Part shown: positions 33,147-41,628 of the stretch, piece after piece
Position numbering within the stretch: the stretch's first letter is position 1
How the letters are laid out: the number at the start of each line of letters is the position of its first letter
NCBI GenBank assembly: GCA_900546265.1
Contig: URCA01000013.1
Span: forward strand, 20,833-84,832
DNA from: an uncultured Oscillospiraceae bacterium
GTDB taxonomy: Bacteria > Bacillota > Clostridia > Oscillospirales > Acutalibacteraceae
DNA length: 64,000 bases
Reading direction: 5' to 3'
The notes under the pieces: generated by a model
The model's database searches: none
Seen by the model: the letters and a program-made list of their open reading frames with translations, nothing else
What the model was told of the DNA's origin: nothing
Program-made: the position numbers and the translations under genes

Positions 33147-34382
33147 ATGAGGAAGGACACCGTCAATATGGCGATCACCGGACTGGGGGTCCGGGGCATG
33201 ATGCTGCTGGAGGAGCTGCTGACCATACCGGCCGTGCGGATAGCGGCTGTCTGCGATATCTATGAGGATCGGATGCGGGCGGGAGCCGATCGGGCAGCGG
33301 CCGCCGGGCAGGCCCGCCCGGCCGTCTATACCGATTACCGGGAAATGCTGGCGGCGGGCGGCCTGGACGGCGTAGTGGTCGCCTGCGACTGGACCGCCCA
33401 TATGCCGGTGACGCGGGCCGCTCTGAAGGCGGGGGTTCCCGTCGGCCTGGAGGTGGGCGGCGCCACCAGCCTGTTTGAATGCTTCGAGCTGGTTCGCCTG
33501 TCGGAGGAAACCGGCGTTCCCTGCATGCTGTTGGAAAACTGCTGTTACGGGCGGGAGGAAATGGCGGTTCTCCATATGATTAAGCTGGGGGTTCTCGGGG
33601 AGATTATCCACTGCGCCTGCGGCTATCTGCATGACCTGCGGGAGGAGATCTGCCTCGGGCGGGAAAACCGGCATTATCGCCTCGACAACTACCTGCATCG
33701 CAACGGAGACAACTATCCCACGCACGGCATCGGCCCTATTGCCCAGTACCTGGGGATCAACCGCGGGAACCGGTTTTTGTCTCTTTCCTCGGTGGCGAGC
33801 AAATCTCGGGGGCTGCGCAACTGGGCGGCCGCCCATCTGCCTGCCGATCACCCCCTGCAGGAGCGAACGTTCAACCAGGCCGATGTGGTAACCACCATGA
33901 TACAGTGCGCCAACGGCGAGACGGTGCTTTGCACGCTGAACACCTGCCTGCCCCGTCCGTATTCCCGCGGGGGACTGGTGCAGGGCACCAAGGGGATCTG
34001 GATGGAGGAGGGGCGCCGCCTGCATCTGGACGGTCGGGGCGAGGCCGACGAGTGGATACCCGCCGATCAGTATCTGGCTGAGTTCGATCATCCCTTATGG
34101 GTGGAATACCAGCGGCAGGGGGTGCACGAGGCGGGACACGACGGCATGGATTATCTGTGCATGTGCGCGCTGGTGGAGAGCATTCAAGAGGGGATTGCCC
34201 CGCCCATCGACGTATACGATGCCGCCACCTGGATGGCGATTACCGTTCTGTCCGAGCAATCGGTCGCCCTGGGCGGCGCGCCGGTCGCCTTCCCCGATTT
34301 TACCGGCGGGGAATGGATCCATCGCCGGCCGGGGCCGGTCAGCAAATACGCGCTCGATCGCATATGCGGCGAGCTGTTCTGA
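33147..34382 (+). CDS. GH109-like Gfo/Idh/MocA family protein
   Basis: A 411-aa NAD-binding Rossmann protein (MAITGLGVRGMMLLEELL). In place of the usual Gfo/Idh EKP motif it reads VGLEVGGATS, followed by CMLLENCCYGREEMAVLHMI, CGYLHDLREE and, near residues 186-195, NGDNYPTHGIGP, then NRGNRFLSLSSVASKSRGL. This series resembles GH109 enzymes, which use bound NAD+ to cleave alpha-N-acetylgalactosaminides; the conserved His in YPTHG is in the right place. There is no signal peptide, so it would act inside the cell on imported sugars. It lies 15 bases after the DUF5696 gene, ribosome binding site AAGAGGTGGGAAGAG. An oxidoreductase function without hydrolysis is the alternative. Confidence 0.75.
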   Translation: MRKDTVNMAITGLGVRGMMLLEELLTIPAVRIAAVCDIYEDRMRAGADRAAAAGQARPAVYTDYREMLAAGGLDGVVVACDWTAHMPVTRAALKAGVPVGLEVGGATSLFECFELVRLSEETGVPCMLLENCCYGREEMAVLHMIKLGVLGEIIHCACGYLHDLREEICLGRENRHYRLDNYLHRNGDNYPTHGIGPIAQYLGINRGNRFLSLSSVASKSRGLRNWAAAHLPADHPLQERTFNQADVVTTMIQCANGETVLCTLNTCLPRPYSRGGLVQGTKGIWMEEGRRLHLDGRGEADEWIPADQYLAEFDHPLWVEYQRQGVHEAGHDGMDYLCMCALVESIQEGIAPPIDVYDAATWMAITVLSEQSVALGGAPVAFPDFTGGEWIHRRPGPVSKYALDRICGELF

Positions 34383-34412
34383 ATGTACCCCATTGGGAAA
34401 GGAAGCTTGTAG

Positions 34413-37400
34413 ATGAAACGATGGCTTTCCGTAAGTCTGGCAGTCTGGTTGATCCTGAGCATCTTCTGCGGCCCTCTGGCCATTTCCGCAGACACGGAGG
34501 ATTCCGGCGGCTTCACGGCGCGGCGGATGCCGCTTCCCCTGAACAACGACAAAGCGGCGGCGGGAACGGTGATTCTGTCAAACAGCGCCGGGGTGGAGCA
34601 GGGCAATCTCACCTATCACGACGGACGCAGCTCCCAGACGGCGGGTGACGGCAGCGGCTGGCAGCTGGTCACGTATAACCGCGCCCTGCACACCGCGAAT
34701 TCGCCGGTGCGCATGCTGGTGACGTCCAACCCGACGGGGCTGACGAGCAACCTGTATGCGCTGGACGCCACGACGGAGCAGACGGCGGAGAACGCCAACC
34801 GCGCCACCTCCTTCAGCTATTATTTCAACCACACGCAGAACGCCGTGCCGCTCGCGGGCGGAGAAGGGATCATGTTTTATGTCGATATGCCCGCCGACGC
34901 CGCCGGCAAGACGGTGCATAACCAGCTGTCTCTCTGGTTTGTCGTGCAGAGAGGATCCAGCGCGTTCTGGTACGGTCTGGGAGACAGCCGCCGCCGCTCC
35001 TACGCGCTGGACGCCGCGGGGAATCTGTACGATCTGGCCCCCGACGGCAACCGCTGCTTGACCATGCCGTCCAACCGTTTCCGGGGCTATGTGTACATTC
35101 CCTTTGCCAGCCTGACGAACGCCGGCGGCGCGCCCTACACGCCAGAGGCGGGAGACAAGCTGTACCAAATCCAAATGCAGGTGAGGGATTTCGGCGGCGC
35201 TTCCGGCCCTCTGCGGCAGGGCTCTTGTATGATTACGACCGGCAGCCCGCTGTACGCGCCTCGCCCGACCCTTGTCCTCTTTGAGGGGGAGAGTGCGCGG
35301 GAACTATTCACCGGCCAGCCGCCGGCGCCGCCCGATGCCGTCCAGGGCTTCACGGCCCGCTCGATGCCGGTGCCGCTGCACAACGATAAAGCGGCCGCAG
35401 GCACCGTTGTCCTTTCGAAAAACACAGGTGTGGAGACGGCGGGAATCACCTATCACGACGGCCGCAGCTCTCAGACGGCGAGCGACGGCAGCGGCTGGCA
35501 GCTGGTCACCTACAACGGCCTGCTGCGAACCGACCAATCGCCGGTGCATATAAAAGCGGCGGTCAATCCGACCGGGCTGATTTCCGCCAAGGCGTACGCC
35601 CTGGGTGCGGACACCGTGCAGACCGCGCCCGCGGCCAACAACAACAAATCCTTCAACTACTATTTCAATCATACGGCCAATCCGGTGCCGCTTGCGGGCG
35701 GCGAGGGCTTCCTGTTCTATGTGCGAATGCCGGACGACGCGCCGGATACCTCGTCGCATAATCAGATCGTGCCCTGGTTTATCGTCCAGAAGGCCTCCGG
35801 GTACACCTGGTATCATGTGAAAAACGCGGACAGGCGTGTATACGCCCTTTCAGAGCGGGGAGACCCGACGCCGCAGGCGCTGGCGGTCAGCACGAGCGGC
35901 TGTATCACGCTGCCCGAAAACGGGTTCCAGGGCTATGTGTACATCCCCTTTTCCAGTTTGTCGGACAGCGCATCCGCCCCCTATACACCGGGAACGGCCG
36001 ACAAGCTGTATCAGATCCAAATGCAGGTGCGGGATTTCGGCGGGGCACTGGGATCCTTCCTGAACGCCTCGTACATGGTGACCACCAGCAGCCCATTGAC
36101 CGCTGACGTCCCTTACGCCGTACGGCTGGACGGCGCGCCGGCCGTCGACATATTCAACGGGGCCGCTCCCGGTATCCGGGGCGTATCCACCGCGTTGCAG
36201 CTCCCCTTCCTGAGCGGCTACAAGCTGGGCGGACAGCTGGCGGCGGATCGCGCTTTCGATATACAGACGGGAAGCGGTACGAGTCGCGGCGATTTGTCTA
36301 TCCAGCCGGTGGATGCTCTCAACGACCTGTCCGATTTCCCCATGCTGGAAATCGGCACGGTATCCGCCGCCCAGCCGGTGCTGGACAACACAGCCGCGTC
36401 CAGCAAGCTGGCCGTCACCTACCGCGCCTACTGGCAGGTGGATTTGAGCGGCGCGGACGCGCTGATGCTGTATTTGAAAATGCCCGCGGCGCCCGCCGGG
36501 ACTTCCTCGTTTATCTTCAGCCTTCCCATCACGCGCGGCGGGGCGACCGTCACCTCCAGCCTCTCAGCTGGCAAGCCATTTTACACACTGGCCAAGGGGA
36601 CGGAAAGCTGGCAGCAGCAGACCGGCGCATATCAGACTGTCACCCTGCCCGGCGGGTTTGAGGGGTGGGTGCGTATTCCGCTCTCCTCCTTCAATCAGCC
36701 GATGGCCGACGCGGTGCTCACGGGAATCACGTTCCGCTTTCGGGATTTCGGCGGGGGCCTGGGTGCGGGAACAGTGGGCTCGTTTCTGCTGGCGACTAAC
36801 ACCCTGATGACGGGCGATCGCCTGGTGGCTGATAACCGGAATACCGCTGCTCCACTGTTCCGCGATACCCGGATCATACCGGCCGCCGTCCAGAAGACGC
36901 TGCCGTCCCTTCCGGCGGAAAACGACAAGGTTCTGGAGCTTAATCCGGACAGGGGCTTTCGCTCGGAGGTAATGCAGGACATTAAGGTGCTGGCGGCAAA
37001 TGGCAGCTACGAGCGGATGAAAGCGGCCGCGGGCCAGGCCATAGAAAACCAACTGGCGGGGCAGGGGCCCACCACGGTGATGCAGGTCTATCTGTATCTG
37101 AGCGGATACAACAGCGGGGACATTCCGCAGGCGGGCCTGGACGCCGTCGAAGCCTTTTTGGACGCGTTAAAGAGCAGAAATAAAAAAGCCCTGCTGCGGT
37201 TTGCCTACGCGAAGGACATCGGTGACGCGGCCACCGACGCGCCCCAGGCCATCATGCTGCGCCATATGGATCAGCTGGCCCCGGTGATCAACCGGTGGAA
37301 GGACACCATCCACGCCTTGCAGGCGGGAATTGTGGGGGCCTGGGGCGAATGGCACGGCGAATCCTACGCCATCGACAAGACCGCCGTGCTAAACAAGATC

Positions 37401-38294
37401 GTGGGCACCCTGCTGCCGCCGGGCACCTACCTGCAAATGCGCCTGCCGGATTATAAGAATCTCCTGCCTTCCTCCCACCCCGCCTATTCCCGCATCGGCA
37501 TTCACAACGACGCGGTTTTTGGGAAAATCCCCAACAAGGGCTACGGCACCGGCGGTCTGGACGCCGGCAGCGCCCAATGGAACCAGCTGGTCACCCAGGC
37601 CCCGTACGCGCCGCAGGACGGGGAGCTCTATTACAGCACGTGGAACCAGACCAACAACGTCTACTGCGACGGCTACGAGGCGATCCGGCAGTTTTCTGAG
37701 CATCGCTTCACCACCTTCAGCCACTACCATGGTTATTGGGACGCGGGAGGGACGGCCCAGACGGCGATGGGACGGTGGAAAAATCTCGCGGTAACCCCCG
37801 CCTGGCTGGCTTCGAACGGGATCGTGGGATCCCCGGCATGGTTTACCGATCGCAACCGGCAGCCGATCGCCCGCAATGCGTTTGCATTCGTCGAGGCGCA
37901 CCTCGGCTATCGCCTGGAGGCGCAGGACGTGACGATTCATAGCAGCGGTGCGCCGGGAAGCACCGCCCATGTCTCGCTGTCGCTGAAAAATTATGGCTTT
38001 TCGGCGGCCTTCAACCTCCAGAGCGGGTTCGCCATTCTGGACGAAGACAACCGGGTGGTGTCCCAGATAGACGCGGGAACGCCTGCCGCGTGGCACAGCC
38101 GTTCTCCCGGGCAGTACAGCGACGCGACCATCCTGCGGCATCGGGTGGGGGCCACCATGACCCTGCCGGCCACCCCCGGACGGTATAAGCTGACGTTCTA
38201 TCTCAAAAACGGACAGGGGAGTGCGGCCCGTTTGGCCAACGGTGTCCGGGTGATCGACGGCTATCACACGCTGCATACCTTCGATGTACAATGA
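34413..38294 (+). CDS. Secreted protein: tandem beta-sandwich repeats plus DUF4874/DUF4832
   Basis: A 1293-aa secreted protein with signal peptide (MKRWLSVSLAVWLILSIFCG, cleavage near ISA). Two tandem units of 279 residues (about 32-310 and 311-580) are closely alike (YHDGRSSQTA, DGSGWQLVTYN, a GYVYIPF block, QMQVRDFGGA). A third, more distant unit follows to about residue 830. From about 850 to the end comes a DUF4874/DUF4832 module (LNPDRGFRSEV, VYLYLSGYNS, KALLRFAYAKD, IVGAWGEWHGE, YGFSAAFNLQSGFAILDED). No anchor or lipobox is seen. It is the last gene of the run, 30 bases after the GH109-like gene and 19 bases before a terminator. The DUF4832 half duplicates that of the 18846 lipoprotein. 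Confidence 0.82.
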   Translation: MKRWLSVSLAVWLILSIFCGPLAISADTEDSGGFTARRMPLPLNNDKAAAGTVILSNSAGVEQGNLTYHDGRSSQTAGDGSGWQLVTYNRALHTANSPVRMLVTSNPTGLTSNLYALDATTEQTAENANRATSFSYYFNHTQNAVPLAGGEGIMFYVDMPADAAGKTVHNQLSLWFVVQRGSSAFWYGLGDSRRRSYALDAAGNLYDLAPDGNRCLTMPSNRFRGYVYIPFASLTNAGGAPYTPEAGDKLYQIQMQVRDFGGASGPLRQGSCMITTGSPLYAPRPTLVLFEGESARELFTGQPPAPPDAVQGFTARSMPVPLHNDKAAAGTVVLSKNTGVETAGITYHDGRSSQTASDGSGWQLVTYNGLLRTDQSPVHIKAAVNPTGLISAKAYALGADTVQTAPAANNNKSFNYYFNHTANPVPLAGGEGFLFYVRMPDDAPDTSSHNQIVPWFIVQKASGYTWYHVKNADRRVYALSERGDPTPQALAVSTSGCITLPENGFQGYVYIPFSSLSDSASAPYTPGTADKLYQIQMQVRDFGGALGSFLNASYMVTTSSPLTADVPYAVRLDGAPAVDIFNGAAPGIRGVSTALQLPFLSGYKLGGQLAADRAFDIQTGSGTSRGDLSIQPVDALNDLSDFPMLEIGTVSAAQPVLDNTAASSKLAVTYRAYWQVDLSGADALMLYLKMPAAPAGTSSFIFSLPITRGGATVTSSLSAGKPFYTLAKGTESWQQQTGAYQTVTLPGGFEGWVRIPLSSFNQPMADAVLTGITFRFRDFGGGLGAGTVGSFLLATNTLMTGDRLVADNRNTAAPLFRDTRIIPAAVQKTLPSLPAENDKVLELNPDRGFRSEVMQDIKVLAANGSYERMKAAAGQAIENQLAGQGPTTVMQVYLYLSGYNSGDIPQAGLDAVEAFLDALKSRNKKALLRFAYAKDIGDAATDAPQAIMLRHMDQLAPVINRWKDTIHALQAGIVGAWGEWHGESYAIDKTAVLNKIVGTLLPPGTYLQMRLPDYKNLLPSSHPAYSRIGIHNDAVFGKIPNKGYGTGGLDAGSAQWNQLVTQAPYAPQDGELYYSTWNQTNNVYCDGYEAIRQFSEHRFTTFSHYHGYWDAGGTAQTAMGRWKNLAVTPAWLASNGIVGSPAWFTDRNRQPIARNAFAFVEAHLGYRLEAQDVTIHSSGAPGSTAHVSLSLKNYGFSAAFNLQSGFAILDEDNRVVSQIDAGTPAAWHSRSPGQYSDATILRHRVGATMTLPATPGRYKLTFYLKNGQGSAARLANGVRVIDGYHTLHTFDVQ
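34509..36110 (+). repeat. Tandem 837-base coding duplication
   Basis: The stretch from 34509 and the stretch from 35346 are aligned copies 837 bases (279 codons) apart. Both start GGCTTCACGG and both contain DNA-level matches such as CGGCAGCGGCTGGCAGCTGG. They encode the two N-terminal beta-sandwich units of the 34413 gene. Divergence at many third positions shows the duplication is not recent. Confidence 0.85.
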
Positions 38295-38313
38295 AAAGCT
38301 AAAAAAATTAAGC

Positions 38314-38357
38314 AAGGCCGCCAAACAGTCATAGGACTCGTTTGGCGGCCTTGTTTT
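38314..38357. terminator. Bidirectional terminator between convergent clusters
   Basis: AAGGCCGCCAAAC (38314-38326) pairs with GTTTGGCGGCCTT (38340-38352). It is followed by GTTTT on + and by GCTTAATTTTTTT on -, so it can end both the 12122-38294 run and the leftward 38531 gene. Confidence 0.9.
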
Positions 38358-38530
38358 ACATAGTCATGGCTAAGTTCCGCTCCCTGACTGAAAACAATTA
38401 TTTCAGACAGTCTTAGAAGTTTTGACTTGCGGAAGCCCATCGCTATCTTACATATATACCTTTAGCAGTTTTACGGTCGGCTCATAGTCCTCCGTGTAAG
38501 GGGATAAGCGCCCCCTGTTTTCCTCACGTG
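38358..38530. other. Intergenic stretch between convergent clusters
   Basis: No gene is visible. A weak dyad CTGAAA/TTTCAG with a 7-base loop is near 38384, and an AGGGG/CCCCT dyad is near 38499; neither has a T-tract. This is probably the 3' untranslated region of the leftward oxidoreductase gene. Confidence 0.5.
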
Positions 38531-39760
38531 TCAAATCCATTCCTTTAGGTCAATGGTCCGCTTTTCTATACGCGACCTTTCCGCCGCGATACAGAGAATA
38601 TGGCTTTGGATAGACTTTTCTATCGATGTCGCGGGCGGCTTGTCTCCCAGCGCGCTGGCAATAAAATCCTCCACCAATACGGTATCCGCGCCCCCATGAA
38701 GCGCATCCGGATGGCCGACGTGATAGATCTCCCGATCGCCGCTGCGGAAATTATAGACCTCCACCAGGTCATCTTTCATATAGGCGCGGATCTCTCCCAT
38801 GGTCCCCATGATATGCGTTTCCCGCTCAAAATTGGAAAACGCACACATCGTCAGAGTGGCGGTGATCCCGTCTTCAAACAGCAGGTTGACCGTTTGATGA
38901 TCCACGACATCGTTGTCGCATTGAAAGACGCACCGGCCGTACCGGCCCTTTTTCAGCGCTTCTACCGTATCGGTATAGCCCTCTTTTTCCACGGCGTATT
39001 CCCGAAACAGGTGATCCTTGTATTTCCCGAGGTACTTTGTCGCGCTGTAAGGACAGCTGCCGCTATATTTGCAGCCGTCAATGCACCTGTCCGCACAGCC
39101 CTCCGGCGCGTTTTCACGCTTGAAAAACTCCAGCGAGCCGTAGGAGGACAGGCTCAGGCAATCTCGTCCTGTCAGCCAGAGAAGCAAATCGGTATCGTGG
39201 CAGCATTTTGCCAGAATCATCGGGCTGTCCGCCGTCTTGTTCCAGTCCCCGCGGACAAAACTGTGCGCATAATGGAAGGTCCCAACCGGTTCCATATGGT
39301 TGATACTGGCTATCTGGCCGATCTTTCCGCTGTCGAGGATTTCTTTCACCTTCCGGTAAAAGTTGTTATACCGCAGGCTGTGGCACACCTGGACCACCGC
39401 GCCGTATTCCCGCGCCGCCGCGGCAAGCTGCCGGCACTTCTCGATATCCTTATCAATCGGCTTTTCCACCATGATCTGCCGGTATCCCGCTTGTATCGCG
39501 GCGATCGCCGGCTCCACATGTTCATTGTCCTGGGTGCAGATGAAAAGCAAATCGCCCTGTACACCGTCGTCGAGCATTTCCCGCCACCCGGGATAGAGCC
39601 GCTCCCGGCTGCAATGGTATTTTTCTTCCGCGAGCCGGCGCAGATGCTCCTTGGGCTCCGCTACGGCTGCCACCTCGAAATTGTTTTCGTTTAAAAACAG
39701 GTAATTGGCGTAGCATTGGGAGCGTGCGCCGAAGCCGAAAAAGACGGCTTTTATTTTCAT
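38531..39760 (-). CDS. Gfo/Idh/MocA family oxidoreductase with Cys-rich insertion
   Basis: A 409-aa NAD(P)-dependent sugar oxidoreductase. It starts MKIKAVFFGFGARSQCYANY (ATG 39760, ribosome binding site GGGAGG); the open frame further upstream has no initiation signal. The catalytic lysine motif is intact (MVEKPIDKD, about residues 116-124), as is the His-containing CCHDTDLLLWL. A four-cysteine segment (GCADRC, DGCKYSGSCPY, about residues 240-257) is inserted in the C-terminal domain and may bind a metal; similar inserts occur in a Firmicutes subgroup. It is cytoplasmic and is the last gene of the leftward cluster, 23 bases after permease B2. Its substrate is unknown; a sugar released by the imported oligosaccharide is likely. 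Confidence 0.88.
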   Translation of the reverse strand: MKIKAVFFGFGARSQCYANYLFLNENNFEVAAVAEPKEHLRRLAEEKYHCSRERLYPGWREMLDDGVQGDLLFICTQDNEHVEPAIAAIQAGYRQIMVEKPIDKDIEKCRQLAAAAREYGAVVQVCHSLRYNNFYRKVKEILDSGKIGQIASINHMEPVGTFHYAHSFVRGDWNKTADSPMILAKCCHDTDLLLWLTGRDCLSLSSYGSLEFFKRENAPEGCADRCIDGCKYSGSCPYSATKYLGKYKDHLFREYAVEKEGYTDTVEALKKGRYGRCVFQCDNDVVDHQTVNLLFEDGITATLTMCAFSNFERETHIMGTMGEIRAYMKDDLVEVYNFRSGDREIYHVGHPDALHGGADTVLVEDFIASALGDKPPATSIEKSIQSHILCIAAERSRIEKRTIDLKEWI

Positions 39761-39783
39761 GTCCGTGTTCCTCCCGTGCGGTC

Positions 39784-40671
39784 TCAGTCTTTCAGGCCCG
39801 AGCTGGCCATGGTCTCGATGATATTGCTCTGCGTAAAGATAAACACGACAATCGGCACGATCATCATCACAACGATCACCGCGGAGCCCACGCCCGCGCG
39901 CGCAATTCCTCCGGCGACAATTTGATTGATTGCATATGACAGGGTTTTCAGCTGCTCGCTGTAGATAAAGACACTCGATCCCATATTCCATAGCTGCTGC
40001 ACGGAAAACACCATCAGGGTCAGCCAGGCCGGCTTGATGTTTGGCATGACGATTGTCCAGAAAATCCGCATTTCTCCGGCGCCGTCGATTTTGGCCGCTT
40101 CCAGCAGCTCGTCCGGCAGCTGTTCCATAAACTGTTTGATCAAAAACAAGCCGAGCGTGCTGCCCATGGCCGGGACGATGATGGCCTTATAGGTGTCCAC
40201 CCATCCCAGGCCGCTCATGATCAGAAAGTTGGGAATCGCCGTTACCGTCGCATTGAACATCAGGGACAAAATTATCAGCTGGAAAATCCATTTGGCGCCG
40301 GGAAACGGATGCTTTGCCAGGGGATAGGCGCACATGGACGCCAATACCAGCTGGCCAAACGTGCCGACGGCCGTAATAAACAAGGTGTTGAAAAAGTAAC
40401 GGGACAGCGGCACCCAGGAATTCTGCAAAAGGACAAACAGATCGATAAAGTTCTTAAAGGTCGGATTGCGCGGGAATAGGGGAGGGGGGAAAATCCACAG
40501 CTCATCCAATGGCTTGAACGCGTTTCCGATGGCATAGACAAGGGGCAGCGCAATGAATATGCCCAACAGCGTTATCGTGGTAAAAACCGCGATATCGCCC
40601 GCCAAAGAGCGATTAACGCGTTTGTGGCGCTTCGCTCGGAGTTTTTTCGGTCTGATTTCAGCCGCTTCCAA
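39784..40671 (-). CDS. Carbohydrate ABC transporter permease B2 (copy 2)
   Basis: A 295-aa MalG-type permease with a basic N-terminus (RPKKLRAKRHKRVNR) and six helices. The start appears to be TTG 40671, preceded at good distance by AAAGGTAGGTG; no in-frame ATG lies nearby. The EAA loop DELLEAAKIDGAGEMRIFWT is near residues 185-208, and the end SNIIETMASSGLKD matches permease B2 of the first cluster. It is separated from permease B1 by only 2 bases, so translation is probably coupled. Confidence 0.92.
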   Translation of the reverse strand: MEAAEIRPKKLRAKRHKRVNRSLAGDIAVFTTITLLGIFIALPLVYAIGNAFKPLDELWIFPPPLFPRNPTFKNFIDLFVLLQNSWVPLSRYFFNTLFITAVGTFGQLVLASMCAYPLAKHPFPGAKWIFQLIILSLMFNATVTAIPNFLIMSGLGWVDTYKAIIVPAMGSTLGLFLIKQFMEQLPDELLEAAKIDGAGEMRIFWTIVMPNIKPAWLTLMVFSVQQLWNMGSSVFIYSEQLKTLSYAINQIVAGGIARAGVGSAVIVVMMIVPIVVFIFTQSNIIETMASSGLKD

Positions 40672-40673
40672 GT

Positions 40674-41594
40674 CTATTCACCTACCTTTGCGATCAATTT
40701 TTGAACAAGCAGGTTGACGCCGACCATCATCACAAACAAGACCGTGGCAATGGCGCAGGCGTAGCCCATTTGAAACCGGATTGTCCCGTAATCCTCCAAA
40801 TGATGCATGATCGTATGCGCCGCATAGTCCGTGCTCGGAAAGCCGCACAGCGCCGTGATGACGCCGCCGATACCAAAGGAGTTGGTGATGCTCATGACAG
40901 CGCCGAATAACAGCTGCGGCCGCATGACCGGCAGCGTGACGTACCACAGCTCCTGCCAGCGGTTGCGGATCCCGTCCACGGCGGCCGCCTCATACAACGA
41001 GACGTTAACCGTCTGAAAACCGGCGATGAACGTCAGGAAGGTTGTTCCCAAGCTGCCCCACAAGATGATGAACATCAGGATCGGCACCATATACTGCTTG
41101 TTCGTCAGCCAGCCGATCGGTTCCACCAAGGCGCCGATTTTAATCAGCCAGGCGTTCAGAAAGCCGTTGGCGTCGCCGCTGAAAATCAATTGCCAGACCA
41201 TATAGACGTTGGCAAGCGTCGGCGCATAAAACAGCAGCGTCAACACGGCTCTGGCCCGGGGCCGCAGGTCGTTGATGAACCAGGCCAGCCATAAACACAG
41301 CAGATAACTCAGCGGCCCTGTAATCGCCGCAAACAAAATGGTGTTTTTCAGTGCAATCAAAAACAGCGGATCTTTTATAAACAGATTTTTGTAATTTTCC
41401 AGTCCGACAAATCTTGCGGGCTGCAGCACATTAAAATTCGTCAGGCTGAAAAACATGGCGATGATAACGGGAGCAACCGTAAAAAGAACAAAAATGATCA
41501 TAAACGGCGCAATAAAGCCATAGGAGACCTTATATTTTTTCATTTGTCTCCATGTGTATTGTCCCCGCTCTTTCAAGCCGATTGGATGTTTCAT
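40674..41594 (-). CDS. Sugar ABC transporter permease B1 (copy 2)
   Basis: A 306-aa MalF-type permease, beginning MKHPIGLKERGQYTW if ATG 41594 is used. ATG 41606 is the alternative, but GGGAGGA directly touches it, so 41594 (13-base spacing) is slightly favoured. Helix 1 is YGFIAPFMIIFVLFTVAPVI; the EAA loop SLYEAAAVDGIRNRWQELWY is near residues 197-221. It is close in sequence to permease B1 at 26821. It is the partner of B2 downstream and of the binding-protein fusion upstream. Confidence 0.9.
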   Translation of the reverse strand: MKHPIGLKERGQYTWRQMKKYKVSYGFIAPFMIIFVLFTVAPVIIAMFFSLTNFNVLQPARFVGLENYKNLFIKDPLFLIALKNTILFAAITGPLSYLLCLWLAWFINDLRPRARAVLTLLFYAPTLANVYMVWQLIFSGDANGFLNAWLIKIGALVEPIGWLTNKQYMVPILMFIILWGSLGTTFLTFIAGFQTVNVSLYEAAAVDGIRNRWQELWYVTLPVMRPQLLFGAVMSITNSFGIGGVITALCGFPSTDYAAHTIMHHLEDYGTIRFQMGYACAIATVLFVMMVGVNLLVQKLIAKVGE

Positions 41595-41628
41595 AGAAAA
41601 GATCATTCCTCCCTGCAGCCTAGCGCGG

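Noticed and set aside
30861..34091. A very long open frame (over 1000 codons) on the - strand, antisense to the DUF5696 and GH109-like genes; similar long antisense frames occur at 14657-16333, 16901-18682 and 58293-60278.
   Set aside because: The products are low-complexity, rich in Arg/Gly/His/Val and match no family, and the opposite strand carries clear conserved proteins. High GC at third positions makes stop-free antisense frames by chance.
38499..38520. AGGGG/CCCCT dyad as a terminator for the leftward oxidoreductase gene.
   Set aside because: A 5-bp stem with no T-run on the - strand; the bidirectional hairpin at 38314-38357 is the much better candidate.
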